From assembly GCF_003268275.1 (NCBI RefSeq), contig NZ_QLYR01000004.1:124001-188000 (forward strand): a DNA stretch of 64,000 nt, written 5' to 3'. Below are positions 1 to 8,065 of the stretch, one piece after another. The notes beneath the pieces are model-generated. The model was not told where the DNA came from. It searched no databases and saw nothing but the letters and a program-made list of their open reading frames with translations. The translations under genes were made by a program, and so were the position numbers. Source of the stretch: Hydrogeniiclostridium mannosilyticum. GTDB taxonomy: Bacteria > Bacillota > Clostridia > Oscillospirales > Acutalibacteraceae. How positions within the stretch are numbered: the first letter of the stretch is position 1; each line of letters starts with the position of its first letter.

Positions 1-1477
1 CCGGGATACACGGCGTGTCGCCGCCCCAGTCCTCGGGCACCAGCTCGTGCTCGGTGAGCTGCTGGAGCACGTGGTCGGGGTTCGCGCCCGGCTTATCCAT
101 CTTATTGATGGCGACAATGATGCTGACGCCCGCCGCCTTGGCATGGTTGATGGCCTCAATGGTCTGCGGCATGATGCCGTCGTCCGCGGCTACTACCAGC
201 ACGGCGATGTCCGTTACCTGAGCGCCGCGGGCGCGCATGGTCGTAAACGCGGCGTGGCCCGGGGTATCCAGGAAGGTGATGTCGCGGCCGTTGAGTTTGA
301 CGCGGTAGGCGCCGATGTGTTGGGTGATGCCGCCGGCCTCCGTCGCGGTGACGGAGGTGTTGCGGATGCGGTCGAGAAGGGAGGTCTTGCCGTGGTCGAC
401 GTGGCCCATAACAACCACTACCGGCGCGCGCGGCGTCAGGTTGGCATCGTCGTCCTCGCTGTCGTCAATAATCCGCTCCTCAATGGTCACAACCACCTCT
501 TTTTCCACCTTGGCGTGGAACTCCATGGCGACCAGGCTGGCCGTGTCAAAATCAATGGCGTCGTTGATGCTGGCAAACACGCCGAGGCCCATCAGCTTTT
601 TAATGACCTCCGCCGCCGTCGCCTTCAGGCGCAGCGCGAGCTCGCCTACTGTGATCTCATCCGGCACCTGGATAGTGAGCTTCTTCTGCTTGCGCTCCTG
701 CGCAATACGGCGCAGGCGTTCGGCCTCGGTCTCCCGGCGGGCGTTGCGCGGCTTGCCGCGGTACTGGCTGCTGCGCTGCGTCAGCTTCTGCTTCTGCACC
801 ACGTTTTCCACCTTGACCTTTTCAGAGGCCAGGCGGTCATATTTCTCATTATATTTTTCCAGCTCCACATTGGACGAGCGAGTGTCCACCACGCGGCCCT
901 CGCTGCGCCGGGCATAGCCCTCGCCGCCGCGCGGGGCAGCGCTGCTCTGGGCCGTTCCCTGGGCCGCGGGCGCGGGGCGCCGCTGCTGGTTCTGCTGCGC
1001 TTGCTGGCCCTGCTGTGCCTCGGGCCGCGGGCGCACGGGGGTAATCTTGCCGGGCTTTACGGCCTTGCGCTGCGGCTGCCCGTCTTGCTGGGCCGGCTGC
1101 ACGGGCTTTTGCTCCTGCGTTTTTCCAGGAGCCCGGGCGGGCTCCGCCTGCGGCGCCTTTGCGGCCTTTTGGGCCTTTGGGGCCTTTGGGGCCGGCTGTT
1201 TGGCCTGCTCAGGCTGTGCCTGCGCCGCCGGGGCTGCTTCCTGTTCCACCGTCACAAGCGGTTCCTCCTGCTTGGTTCCCTCGGCAAAGTAACCGTCCAG
1301 GGAGTCCATATTATTTTTTTGGGTAAAGCTTTCAAACACCAGGTCCAGTTCGTCCTCGGTGAGTGCCGTCATATGCTTTTTGGTCTCGCCGGTATAATTC
1401 TTCAGCACGTCAATGACGTCCTTATTGGGAATTTCCAGGTCTTTTGCGACCTCATGGACCCTATACTTAATCATCAT
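1..1477 (-). CDS. infB: Translation initiation factor IF-2 (N-terminal part, truncated by window edge)
   Basis: IF-2 is the GTPase that places initiator tRNA on the 30S subunit. The 492 visible codons start with the IF-2 N-domain ([15 protein letters not shown]), continue through a long Ala/Pro/Gln/Lys-rich linker (about residues 75-200), a second IF2_N-type helical domain (about 265-320) and reach the G domain, where the P-loop [12 protein letters not shown] is visible near position 390. The rest of the GTPase and C-terminal domains lie left of the window. Two adjacent ATGs at 1477 and 1474 are possible starts; GAGGAG at 1491-1496 precedes them. It is the last visible gene of the rimP-nusA-ylxR-ylxQ-infB operon; ylxQ ends 17 bases upstream of the start. 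Confidence 0.97.
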   Translation of the reverse strand, partial: MMIKYRVHEVAKDLEIPNKDVIDVLKNYTGETKKHMTALTEDELDLVFESFTQKNNMDSLDGYFAEGTKQEEPLVTVEQEAAPAAQAQPEQAKQPAPKAPKAQKAAKAPQAEPARAPGKTQEQKPVQPAQQDGQPQRKAVKPGKITPVRPRPEAQQGQQAQQNQQRRPAPAAQGTAQSSAAPRGGEGYARRSEGRVVDTRSSNVELEKYNEKYDRLASEKVKVENVVQKQKLTQRSSQYRGKPRNARRETEAERLRRIAQERKQKKLTIQVPDEITVGELALRLKATAAEVIKKLMGLGVFASINDAIDFDTASLVAMEFHAKVEKEVVVTIEERIIDDSEDDDANLTPRAPVVVVMGHVDHGKTSLLDRIRNTSVTATEAGGITQHIGAYRVKLNGRDITFLDTPGHAAFTTMRARGAQVTDIAVLVVAADDGIMPQTIEAINHAKAAGVSIIVAINKMDKPGANPDHVLQQLTEHELVPEDWGGDTPCIP

Positions 1478-1494
1478 AGTCGAATCATTCCTCC

Positions 1495-1815
1495 TCATTG
1501 AGCCGCGCACAGGGCGCTTAGCTTTCTTGCAAACCCGTCGTCGTTCACCGCGAGGACGCCGGCAGACTTTTTGCCAATGGCCGCGCCGGCCTGCTGCATG
1601 GTCTCCGCCAGCCTGTGGACGGGCACGCCGCTCTGCACGGCTGCCGCCTCAATTTTTTTCGCCGTCCGGGGCGACACGTCGCCGGCGAGCAGCACAACCT
1701 TCGCCGTTCCCCTTTTTATGGACTCCGCCGCCGCGTCGAAGCCGGGCGAAAGCCTGCCCGCGCGCCGTGCCAGGCCGAGCAGGGATAAAACCGGACTGGG
1801 GTTTTCATTGCTCAC
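1495..1815 (-). CDS. ylxQ: L7Ae/L30e-family ribosomal-associated protein YlxQ
   Basis: A 106-residue protein of the L7Ae/L30e/Gadd45 RNA-binding family, typical in size and place (between ylxR and infB). The core [17 protein letters not shown] and the [17 protein letters not shown] segment match the family's RNA-binding fold; the family binds kink-turn RNA, but the exact role of YlxQ is unclear. The start is GTG at 1815, the only good start after the strong GGAGGAG site near 1830. It overlaps the end of ylxR by 11 bases, so the two are translationally coupled. Confidence 0.9.
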   Translation of the reverse strand: MSNENPSPVLSLLGLARRAGRLSPGFDAAAESIKRGTAKVVLLAGDVSPRTAKKIEAAAVQSGVPVHRLAETMQQAGAAIGKKSAGVLAVNDDGFARKLSALCAAQ

Positions 1816-2077
1816 GCTGCCTTAATTCCTCCTCCATATGGTCGTACAGCTCGTCTGGGATTCTGCACGAAAAAGCCTTTTCAAAACGCCTGGCCTTGCG
1901 GGCGGCCCTCAGGCACTCCGCATCGGGGCAGACATAGGCCCCGCGGCCCGGCTTTTTCCCGGTCAGATCCAGCGAAATCTCCTCCTCAGGGGACTTCACC
2001 ACACGGACCAGCTCTTTTTTCGGTTTCATTTCTCCGCATCCCGTACACATACGCATGGGTATTTTCTTAGGACGCAT
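1805..2077 (-). CDS. rnpM: RNase P modulator RnpM (YlxR, DUF448)
   Basis: A 90-residue YlxR/DUF448 protein with the diagnostic N-terminal MRMCTGCGEMKPKKELVRVV and the GRGAYVC motif, followed by C-x4-C. In Firmicutes this family binds the RNase P RNA and modulates its activity (family knowledge). A longer frame extends upstream to 2242 inside nusA, but ATG 2077 has a GGAGGAAGGTGG ribosome-binding site just upstream and gives the usual family length, so I use it. It sits between nusA and ylxQ in the standard order. Confidence 0.93.
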   Translation of the reverse strand: MRPKKIPMRMCTGCGEMKPKKELVRVVKSPEEEISLDLTGKKPGRGAYVCPDAECLRAARKARRFEKAFSCRIPDELYDHMEEELRQREQ

Positions 2078-2141
2078 AACAGCAACCACCTTCCTCCATA
2101 TGGCGGCACGGGCCGCCCCGTCCGGGCTTTTTGAGCGCCGG

Positions 2142-3278
2142 TTATTCCACCGGTGATTCAGCCGGCGGCTCCGCCGGCATAGCCGCCGCTTCTTCCCCGG
2201 CCGCGCCCGCCGCAGGTTCCTGCGCGGCGGGCTCCTCGCCAAAGAAGCCGCTTTCAGGCTTTATGTCAATCTTCCAACCCGTCAGCTTCGCCGCCAGCCG
2301 CACATTTTGGCCGCGGTTGCCAATCGCCAGGCTGAGCTGGCTGTCCGGCACGGTCACACGGCAGCTGTGGGAGCCGTCCTCCGCCACGGTGACGGAAAGC
2401 ACCGTGGCAGGGGACAGCGCCGCGGCGATGAACTTCGCCGGGTCCTCGTCATATTCCACAATATCGATTTTTTCGCCGCCAAGCTCCTCCACAATGTTGG
2501 AGACCCGCGCGCCACGCGTCCCAATGCAGGCGCCGACCGCGTCCACATCCGGGTTATGGCTGAGCACCGCCAGCTTGGTACGGGAACCGGCCTCACGGGA
2601 AACGGACTTGATCTCTACGGTGCCGTCGTAGATCTCCGGCACCTCAGTCTCAAACAGGCGCTTGACCAAATCGGGGTGCGTACGGGAGATCATGGCGCGG
2701 GGGCCCTTCTCCGTCTCACGCACATCCACAACATAGACCTTGATATGGTCGCCCTCGCGGATGACCTCGTCGCCCACCTGCTCGGACTTGGGCAGCACCG
2801 CCTCCGCCTTGCCGATGCGCAGCGTAGCGGCGCCGGTGCGCGGATCTATGCGCTCTACCAGGGCGCTCACCAGCTCCTGGTGCTTGCTCTGGAACTCCTG
2901 CATCATCTGGCCGCGCTCGCCGTCACGGATGCCCTGGCGAATGATGTTGCGCGCCGTCTGGGCCGCAATGCGCCCAAACTTTTTGGTGTTCAGCGTCACA
3001 TAGACATCGTCGCCCACGCCGACAGTGGGGTCGATCTCCCGTGCCTTTTCCAGCACGATCTCACGGCCGGGCTCGTAAACATCGTCCACGGCAACCATCT
3101 TCAGCCGCACCTCAAAGGCGCCGGTTTCCGGGTTGACGTCGATGGTGGCGTCGTCGTTGCCATAGCTGTTTTTACAAGCAGTCAAAATTGCCTTCTTGAT
3201 TTTATCCATCATAAAATCGACCGGTATGCCGCGCTCCTTCTCCAGCAAGGACAGAGCGTCAAAAATCTCGTTACTCAT
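2142..3278 (-). CDS. nusA: Transcription termination/antitermination factor NusA
   Basis: 378 residues. The N-terminal RNA-polymerase-binding domain (MSNEIFDALSLLEKERGI) is followed by the S1 domain (about 135-200) and two KH domains (about 230-350, with GTRGARVSNIVEELGGEKID and the SLAIGNRGQNVRLAAKLTG KH signature). The last 30 residues are a Glu/Ala/Pro-rich acidic tail, as in many Clostridia; the extra C-terminal acidic repeats of proteobacterial NusA are absent. ATG 3278 overlaps the 3' end of rimP by 8 bases, a conserved coupling. NusA affects pausing and termination of transcription and binds nascent RNA. Confidence 0.96.
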   Translation of the reverse strand: MSNEIFDALSLLEKERGIPVDFMMDKIKKAILTACKNSYGNDDATIDVNPETGAFEVRLKMVAVDDVYEPGREIVLEKAREIDPTVGVGDDVYVTLNTKKFGRIAAQTARNIIRQGIRDGERGQMMQEFQSKHQELVSALVERIDPRTGAATLRIGKAEAVLPKSEQVGDEVIREGDHIKVYVVDVRETEKGPRAMISRTHPDLVKRLFETEVPEIYDGTVEIKSVSREAGSRTKLAVLSHNPDVDAVGACIGTRGARVSNIVEELGGEKIDIVEYDEDPAKFIAAALSPATVLSVTVAEDGSHSCRVTVPDSQLSLAIGNRGQNVRLAAKLTGWKIDIKPESGFFGEEPAAQEPAAGAAGEEAAAMPAEPPAESPVE

Positions 3279-3774
3279 CTTCCTCAAAACCTCCCACAAA
3301 ATCGTCGTCCGCCAGGCGTACTCTGGACAGGGTGTTCTGTGCCAGCGCCAGCTCGTTCCCGCCGTCCAGCAGGGTCAGCACGCCATCCTCATAACTCTTG
3401 AGCACCGCCGTAAACTCCCTGCGGCCGTCCGCAAGCGGACGGATAGCGCGCACCTGCACCGGGCTGCCCAGATAAGCCTTGAAATGCGCCGGCCGCACCA
3501 GCTCGCGGCCCATCCCCGGCGAGCACACCTCCATACAGTAGGCGCAGTCAATCGGGTCCAGCTCGTCGAGCGGGTCGTTAACCGCCCGGCTCATCTCCAC
3601 ACAGTCATCGATATCGACGCCCTCCGGTTTATCTACAAATATCCGCAGAAACCACTGCACGCCCTCTTTTTCAAAGCGCACATCCCACAGGGACAGCCCC
3701 AGGCTTTGGGCGATGGGCTCTGCCAAGCGCCACACGGCCTCTACGGTATTACCGCCTTTTTTCTTTCCTGCCAA
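3271..3774 (-). CDS. rimP: Ribosome maturation factor RimP
   Basis: RimP assists 30S subunit maturation. Family features are VEAVWRLAEPIAQSLGLSLW at the N-terminus, RIFVDKPEGVDIDDCVEMSR in the centre and EVCSPGMGRELVRPAHF at the hinge to the SH3-like C-terminal domain. I choose a TTG start at 3774 because GAGGTG at 3783-3788 is at ideal distance and it gives 167 residues; the only ATG (3834) lies upstream of a hairpin and would add 20 unrelated residues. It is first in the operon and overlaps nusA by 8 bases. Confidence 0.9.
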   Translation of the reverse strand: MAGKKKGGNTVEAVWRLAEPIAQSLGLSLWDVRFEKEGVQWFLRIFVDKPEGVDIDDCVEMSRAVNDPLDELDPIDCAYCMEVCSPGMGRELVRPAHFKAYLGSPVQVRAIRPLADGRREFTAVLKSYEDGVLTLLDGGNELALAQNTLSRVRLADDDFVGGFEEDE

Positions 3775-3800
3775 GTTGATTTCACCTCTTAATACAAACA

Positions 3801-3824
3801 AAAGAGCGGGTTGCCCCACTCTTT
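3801..3824 (-). terminator. Hairpin with GNRA loop in the rimP leader (terminator-like)
   Basis: On the minus strand AAAGAGUGGG and CCCGCUCUUU pair (10 bp with one G-U) around a GCAA tetraloop, followed by a U-rich stretch. It lies directly between the likely promoter and the rimP ribosome-binding site, so it looks like an intrinsic terminator placed in the leader of the nusA operon rather than after a gene. Similar leader hairpins occur before rimP/nusA in other Firmicutes as far as I recall; attenuation of the operon by its own product NusA is an inference. Confidence 0.6.
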
Positions 3825-3929
3825 CATCCTCCATACTATTCTAGGTGTAGTATAGCACACCAACGCCCAAAATGCAAGCATTTTCCAGGAAAATCCCTTG
3901 TCAAGGCCTGCCGCGAGGGCTATTTTCGG

Positions 3930-4466
3930 CTATTCCTCCAACTGGCGGCCCAAAAATACCGCCGCTGTCTGTGCAAGTTTTGTCTCCGGCTCCCCGGGCG
4001 CCGCGGCATTTTCGGCTTGCAGCATCACCACCGCGCCGGTCACGTCGCTGGACGCGATGATGGGGTAGACGATGGCAGCGGCGCGGTCCACGCCCTCCAC
4101 AGGGATAAAGCTGCTGCGCCCATTACTGACAAAGCTGCGGCGGCTTTGCATGGCATCCTCCATCTCCGGGGTGACGCGGCGCTCCAAAAACTCCTTACGC
4201 GAAACGCCCGCGGCAGCCACCACATGGTCGCGGTCGCAAATAAGCGTGGGCAGGCCGGAGATTTTCCCCAGCACCTCGGCATATTGCGCGGCAAAGTTGG
4301 ACAGCTCGCCCACCGGCGAGTATTTTTTAAAAATGACGCCGCCCTGTGCATCCGTAAAGATTTCCAAGGGGTCGCCCTCGCGGATACGCAGGGTGCGGCG
4401 GATTTCCTTCGGAATGACCACGCGGCCCAAATCGTCAATTCTTCTGACAATTCCTGTAGCTTTCAC
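3930..4466 (-). CDS. spoVT: Stage V sporulation regulator SpoVT (AbrB-type)
   Basis: 178 residues, the same length as B. subtilis SpoVT. The N-terminal AbrB/SpoVT swapped-hairpin DNA-binding domain (KATGIVRRIDDLGRVVIPKE) is nearly invariant in the family; residues 55-178 form the GAF-like domain (LICDRDHVVAAAGVSRKEF). SpoVT regulates late forespore genes under sigma-G in Bacillus and Clostridia. The start is GTG at 4466 behind GGGAGG; a longer open frame to 4604 has no matching ribosome-binding site and no family similarity. It is strong evidence for a sporulating lineage, although presence does not prove sporulation. Confidence 0.95.
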   Translation of the reverse strand: MKATGIVRRIDDLGRVVIPKEIRRTLRIREGDPLEIFTDAQGGVIFKKYSPVGELSNFAAQYAEVLGKISGLPTLICDRDHVVAAAGVSRKEFLERRVTPEMEDAMQSRRSFVSNGRSSFIPVEGVDRAAAIVYPIIASSDVTGAVVMLQAENAAAPGEPETKLAQTAAVFLGRQLEE

Positions 4467-5030
4467 TTGTTGATTCCCTCCCGAACTATACAAACGGAGC
4501 GCGCCGCGCCCCGTCTTATTGTGATTGATAAAATGGATAGACGCTACTATTATCCGCAGGAAAAGCTTGTCTATACGGGAGAAAGCCGTCAATATAACTG
4601 CCAAAATTTTGCAGCGTTTTTTTGTGCGTTTTGAGGAGGGAAAGGCGGGGCTGCTCAGGCCGCTTTTTATAAAACCGGCGTTGATTACCTGGTAGGCCTA
4701 ACTGACGATTCCAGGCCCTATGCGCGAAAGAGGAAGCTGTAACAAATTATAGCTGATTTTAAGATAATCGTAAGCCTATTTTTTATATTTCTCAGCTTCA
4801 CACAGCCCTAAGATTTTTTAACATAGAAACAGCTCTTTCTTTGTTTATAAGGAATATTCTTCCTATTACCGCTTTTCAACCGCTTTGCACCCGCCCCTAA
4901 ACCTTTACAAGCCCTCGAGTGGAATTACTGCCAACATTATTCTTATCGGGCGGGCAATATGCTGAACCCGTTTTGCCAATGCTTTTATCCCCGGTAAAGC
5001 CGGGAAGCTCTCCTACTGAAAGCAACAAAC
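4467..5030. other. Gene-poor AT-richer spacer upstream of spoVT
   Basis: About 560 bases without a convincing gene on either strand. It should hold the spoVT promoter near 4480-4600, but I cannot assign sigma-G-like -35/-10 boxes with confidence. The rest shows no repeat or conserved RNA motif that I recognise. Confidence 0.4.
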
Positions 5031-5060
5031 AAAAGCATCGGGCCGTAGCCCGATGCTTTT
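5031..5060 (-). terminator. Intrinsic terminator after the SpoU methyltransferase gene
   Basis: A perfect 13-bp stem (5031-5043 with 5048-5060) around a CGTA loop. On the minus strand it is followed by TTTTGTTTGT, and the SpoU gene ends 13 bases upstream. Confidence 0.85.
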
Positions 5061-5072
5061 TCTGTATTTATT

Positions 5073-5927
5073 TTACCGCGCGAACTTCTCCGACCGGCGA
5101 AAGCCGCGTTGACGGCCCGCCTCATAGAACAGCACCGTCGATGCGCACGCCACATTAAACGAAGAGGCAAACGAGTCCGCCGCCATGGGGATGGTGGCGA
5201 GTACGTCGCACGCGCCGCGCAAGCGGCTGCAAAGGCCCTCCGTCTCGTTTCCAATCATAAAAAGCGTCGGGCGGCAAAGCTCCAGCTCGTCGATATTTTT
5301 CTCGCGGTGGGACGTGGTGCCCACCACCTGAAAGCCCGGGTACCGCTTCCGCAGGCACTCAATCCAGCGGAGCACGGCCTCATTTTCCGCAACCGGCACG
5401 GTGGGAATCCGAAAAAACGAGCCCATCGTCGAGACAATTACATCCGGGTCGTAGGGGTCTACGCCGTGCCCGGTCAACACCAGGCCCTCCACCCCCAAGC
5501 CGTCGCAGGAGCGGATGAGCGTGCCCAGGTTGCCCCGGTTGGAGGGGCGGTCAAACAAGGCCAGCAGCGGCGCTTCGCTGAGGCGGAAGGCCTCTGGCCC
5601 GCTCCGGCGCATGCGTACAACCGCCATCAGCTCCGAAGTGTCCGATTTACCGCTGAGCGCATCCATCAGTTCGTTTGTCAGCTCATAATGCAGCGCGCAG
5701 GGCACCTTTTGCAGCTTATCCTGCGCCCAGCCGGAGAGCGGGCGTTCAAACGAGTAGAGGAATGCGGCAAATTCCCAGCCGCAGGCGGCAGCCTCATTGA
5801 GGTTGCGCACACCCTCTACAAAAAATTCACCATAACGGTGCCGTTTGTTACGGTTGGTTTTAAGCACCTCGAATTTTTGATAATCCGCATTGCGGGAAAA
5901 AATGCGCTGTTTTTTGATTGCTTTCAT
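5073..5927 (-). CDS. TrmH/SpoU-family RNA 2'-O-methyltransferase
   Basis: 284 residues. The N-terminal substrate-binding domain (about 20-90) precedes the SPOUT catalytic domain with its three motifs: NRGNLGTLIRSCDGLG (motif 1, catalytic Arg), FMIGNETEGL (motif 2) and IPMAADSFASSFNVACA (motif 3, knotted SAM-binding site). It methylates a ribose 2'-OH in rRNA or tRNA using SAM; the exact nucleotide cannot be read from sequence. It follows the lipoprotein gene by 43 bases on the same strand and may share its transcript. Confidence 0.92.
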   Translation of the reverse strand: MKAIKKQRIFSRNADYQKFEVLKTNRNKRHRYGEFFVEGVRNLNEAAACGWEFAAFLYSFERPLSGWAQDKLQKVPCALHYELTNELMDALSGKSDTSELMAVVRMRRSGPEAFRLSEAPLLALFDRPSNRGNLGTLIRSCDGLGVEGLVLTGHGVDPYDPDVIVSTMGSFFRIPTVPVAENEAVLRWIECLRKRYPGFQVVGTTSHREKNIDELELCRPTLFMIGNETEGLCSRLRGACDVLATIPMAADSFASSFNVACASTVLFYEAGRQRGFRRSEKFAR

Positions 5928-5970
5928 GATTGATCCTTTACTTGATTACTTTACCCATTGGAAAGCCGCC

Positions 5971-6432
5971 TCAATAGCCGATTTTCTTTAACAGATCGTC
6001 CAGCTCCGCCTTATCCGCGGAGGACCCGGTGGTATAAACAAAGGTATTGTCTATGCGCACCAGGGTGTGGACCGTATCGCCCACCGAGCACACGTAGCGG
6101 CAGTAGCTGTCGGACTCTACCACCGTCTGCACAGACGGGTCGTTGCCGGCGATTCCCTCCTTAATGGTATTATAAAAGCTATAGGAATCTTCCTTGCTGT
6201 CAAACCCCAGGTAAAAAACCTGGTTTGTGCCGCTGTTTGTACAGACATAATAGGTTCTGACCCCCTGTGTCCCCGCTGCGGAGCTGCTTTTATCCTCAAC
6301 CGTAAAGCCCAACTCCTCCGCCGCGCCTTTGAAGGCCTCGGCGGTAACCGGCGTACGGACCGAGCAGGCAGCAAGGCCCAGCACCAGTGCCAGGCAGGCG
6401 AACATGCTGAAAACCAGACGCTTTTTTCTCAA
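5971..6432 (-). CDS. Small secreted lipoprotein of unknown function
   Basis: 153 residues with a lipoprotein signal peptide: basic MRKKR, hydrophobic FSMFACLALVLG and lipobox LAAC, so Cys23 would be lipid-modified and the protein displayed outside the membrane. The mature part (TAEAFKGAAEELGFTVEDK and a Tyr-rich beta-type region) resembles short clostridial lipoproteins without known function; I do not recognise a named domain. The start is TTG at 6432 with AGGAG nine bases upstream; no ATG fits the signal peptide. Confidence 0.75.
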   Translation of the reverse strand: MRKKRLVFSMFACLALVLGLAACSVRTPVTAEAFKGAAEELGFTVEDKSSSAAGTQGVRTYYVCTNSGTNQVFYLGFDSKEDSYSFYNTIKEGIAGNDPSVQTVVESDSYCRYVCSVGDTVHTLVRIDNTFVYTTGSSADKAELDDLLKKIGY

Positions 6433-6770
6433 GACAAACCACTCCTAATTTATAAAATAGGCTCGATCCGGAGAACACTCTCCGGCAGGCCATTCCGGCA
6501 GCCGCACACAAAACCGCGGGCCGATCCGGGCAAAAGAAGGGATAACCGGCGCGGCAAGCCGCCCGGGGTTCAACGCCTTTCGGGTCCTCCCGTTAAACCT
6601 GAACCGCCACGCCGGGAAAATGACCGGTCCGGGCCGCCCGGACGAGGATCCTCGCTCCGGCAGGGAATTCCTTTGCACGAAAGGCAACATCTTTCATGTA
6701 CCTATAGTCTACCACTTTCATGCAGAAATGTCATTTTTTATTTAAATCTTTCTATCCCCCGGCACTCAGC
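6433..6770. other. Intergenic region between rnfA-like gene and lipoprotein gene
   Basis: 338 bases, no credible gene. It contains a 7-bp hairpin (6468-6485) in the presumed leader of the lipoprotein gene. No clear terminator follows the rnfA-like gene, so transcription may run through to the lipoprotein gene. Confidence 0.4.
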
Positions 6771-7349
6771 TTATATGCCCCGAAAGCCCAAAAACGCCAG
6801 GGAGATGAGCCCAATGGCCAACAGCATCAACGGCGTCCCCCGGAACGCCTCCGGCACGCCGCGGCGGCGGCTGTTGGCAAGCAGCTCCCGCAAAACAACC
6901 GAGGCAGCCAAAAAGCTGAGCCCGGTCCCCAGCGCGAAGCCCAGAGCAGCCAGCGTCCCCGCCGCCAGGCTGCTTTGATAGAACGGCAGCGACAGCACCA
7001 CGCAGTTGATGGCCGCAGGGGACAGCACCGGCGAAACCCTTCTGTAAAAGGAGGGACGGAAGCGCCGCAGCAGGGCAGCGGCGGCGGCGTAGAGCAAGGC
7101 GCAGAGCAGCGCGAACACCGCCGGGCGGAAAAGACCCGGCAGCGGCGTGAACTCCAGCAGCGGGTTGACGAGCACGGAGAGCTCCATCACTGCCGCTCCG
7201 AACAGGGTGACAAACAGCGCATACCAACGCGTCAGGCCCGGGCGGCGGGCCGCCCGCATGGCCCTGCTGAGCCCGGCTCCCCCGGTAAAGAGGACATTTT
7301 CAGCGCCCAGCGCCAAAAACGCAAACAGCGGGATATCCATCCAATTCAT
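6771..7349 (-). CDS. rnfA: RnfA-like membrane subunit (divergent)
   Basis: 192 residues, six predicted membrane helices, the size and topology of RnfA/NqrE. The second conserved cysteine is retained (SPAAINCVVLSLPF aligned to the family's TNCAVLG), but the first, in the family's GLCPFLG segment, is replaced (FTGGAGLSRAM). In characterised Rnf/NQR complexes these cysteines help hold a membrane [2Fe-2S] cluster. It is last in the rpe-rnfC-rnfD-UroD-rnfE-rnfA operon and overlaps rnfE by 4 bases. Assignment rests on topology, alignment by eye and position; it may have a changed function. Confidence 0.75.
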   Translation of the reverse strand: MNWMDIPLFAFLALGAENVLFTGGAGLSRAMRAARRPGLTRWYALFVTLFGAAVMELSVLVNPLLEFTPLPGLFRPAVFALLCALLYAAAAALLRRFRPSFYRRVSPVLSPAAINCVVLSLPFYQSSLAAGTLAALGFALGTGLSFLAASVVLRELLANSRRRGVPEAFRGTPLMLLAIGLISLAFLGFRGI

Positions 7350-8038
7350 AGCCGGGGCGCCTCCTTCCCGGCCTGCCGGCGGCGAACGCGGGCCGCGCGC
7401 TCCTCACGGCGCAGGTTGATGTGCTGCGCCATGGCCGCCAGAAAGCCCACCAGCAGAAAACCAAAAAACGGCGCCAGCGTACTTTTTCCCGTGACGCCGA
7501 AAAAGGAGGCGCCCTTGTCGTTCCACACACCGCCCAAGCGGATAAACTCACGTATTGCGGCAGTCAGGCACATCATCAGGCAGTAGCCCAAAGCGCAGCC
7601 GGCGGCATCCGCCGCCACCTCGCGCCCGCTGTGCCCGGGCGCATACTCTGTAAGGCGGGAGAGCATCATGGAATTGCACACCATCAGGCCGGCAAATATC
7701 CCCAGCTCATTGACCGCGCCCGGAAAAATAAGCTCCATCAGGCCGGCGGCGGGCAGGTACAGCACCGCGCTGCAGGCCAATACCGCGGCCGGGCGCAGCC
7801 ACAGCGGGATCCTGCCGCCCACGCAGCAAAACAGCACCGCCGCCGGCGGTATCAGAACCGCCAGCATCACGGAAAGCTCCAGGGCGTTTTTGAGCGTGTG
7901 GCAGGCCGCTGCCACCGGGTAAAGCCCCAGCAGCGCAATCAGCAGCGGGTTTTCAAAAAGAATCCGATGCGCAAAGATCTGCCGGGCCCTGCGGCCGGAC
8001 GTTCCGCCCTTTTCCGGCTCCCTTCCGGCGTTTTCCAT
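7346..8038 (-). CDS. rnfE: RnfE-like membrane subunit (divergent)
   Basis: 230 residues, about six membrane helices. The family start FENPLLIALLGLYPVAAA matches ENPVLVQLLGLCPTLAV, but the conserved Cys is Tyr; the second site reads GLMVCNSMMLSR where the family has NC-ILGR, so that Cys is Ser with another Cys two residues earlier. The Arg-Glu-Phe motif (AAIREFIRLG) is kept. The N-terminal 25 residues and the C-terminal tail are Arg/Lys-rich and cytosolic. It follows the UroD-like gene by 27 bases. Confidence 0.78.
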   Translation of the reverse strand: MENAGREPEKGGTSGRRARQIFAHRILFENPLLIALLGLYPVAAACHTLKNALELSVMLAVLIPPAAVLFCCVGGRIPLWLRPAAVLACSAVLYLPAAGLMELIFPGAVNELGIFAGLMVCNSMMLSRLTEYAPGHSGREVAADAAGCALGYCLMMCLTAAIREFIRLGGVWNDKGASFFGVTGKSTLAPFFGFLLVGFLAAMAQHINLRREERAARVRRRQAGKEAPRL

Positions 8039-8065
8039 ACAGTGTCCCCCCTTTTTTCGTTGGCG

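Noticed and set aside
47-1501. Long open frames on the strand opposite infB, nusA, the adhesin and other genes (several up to 977 codons)
   Set aside because: They are codon-bias shadows of GC-rich genes; no domain, start signal or family resemblance.
2078-2242. N-terminal extension of YlxR inside nusA
   Set aside because: Arg-rich shadow sequence; the family starts at MRPKKIPMRM with its own ribosome-binding site.
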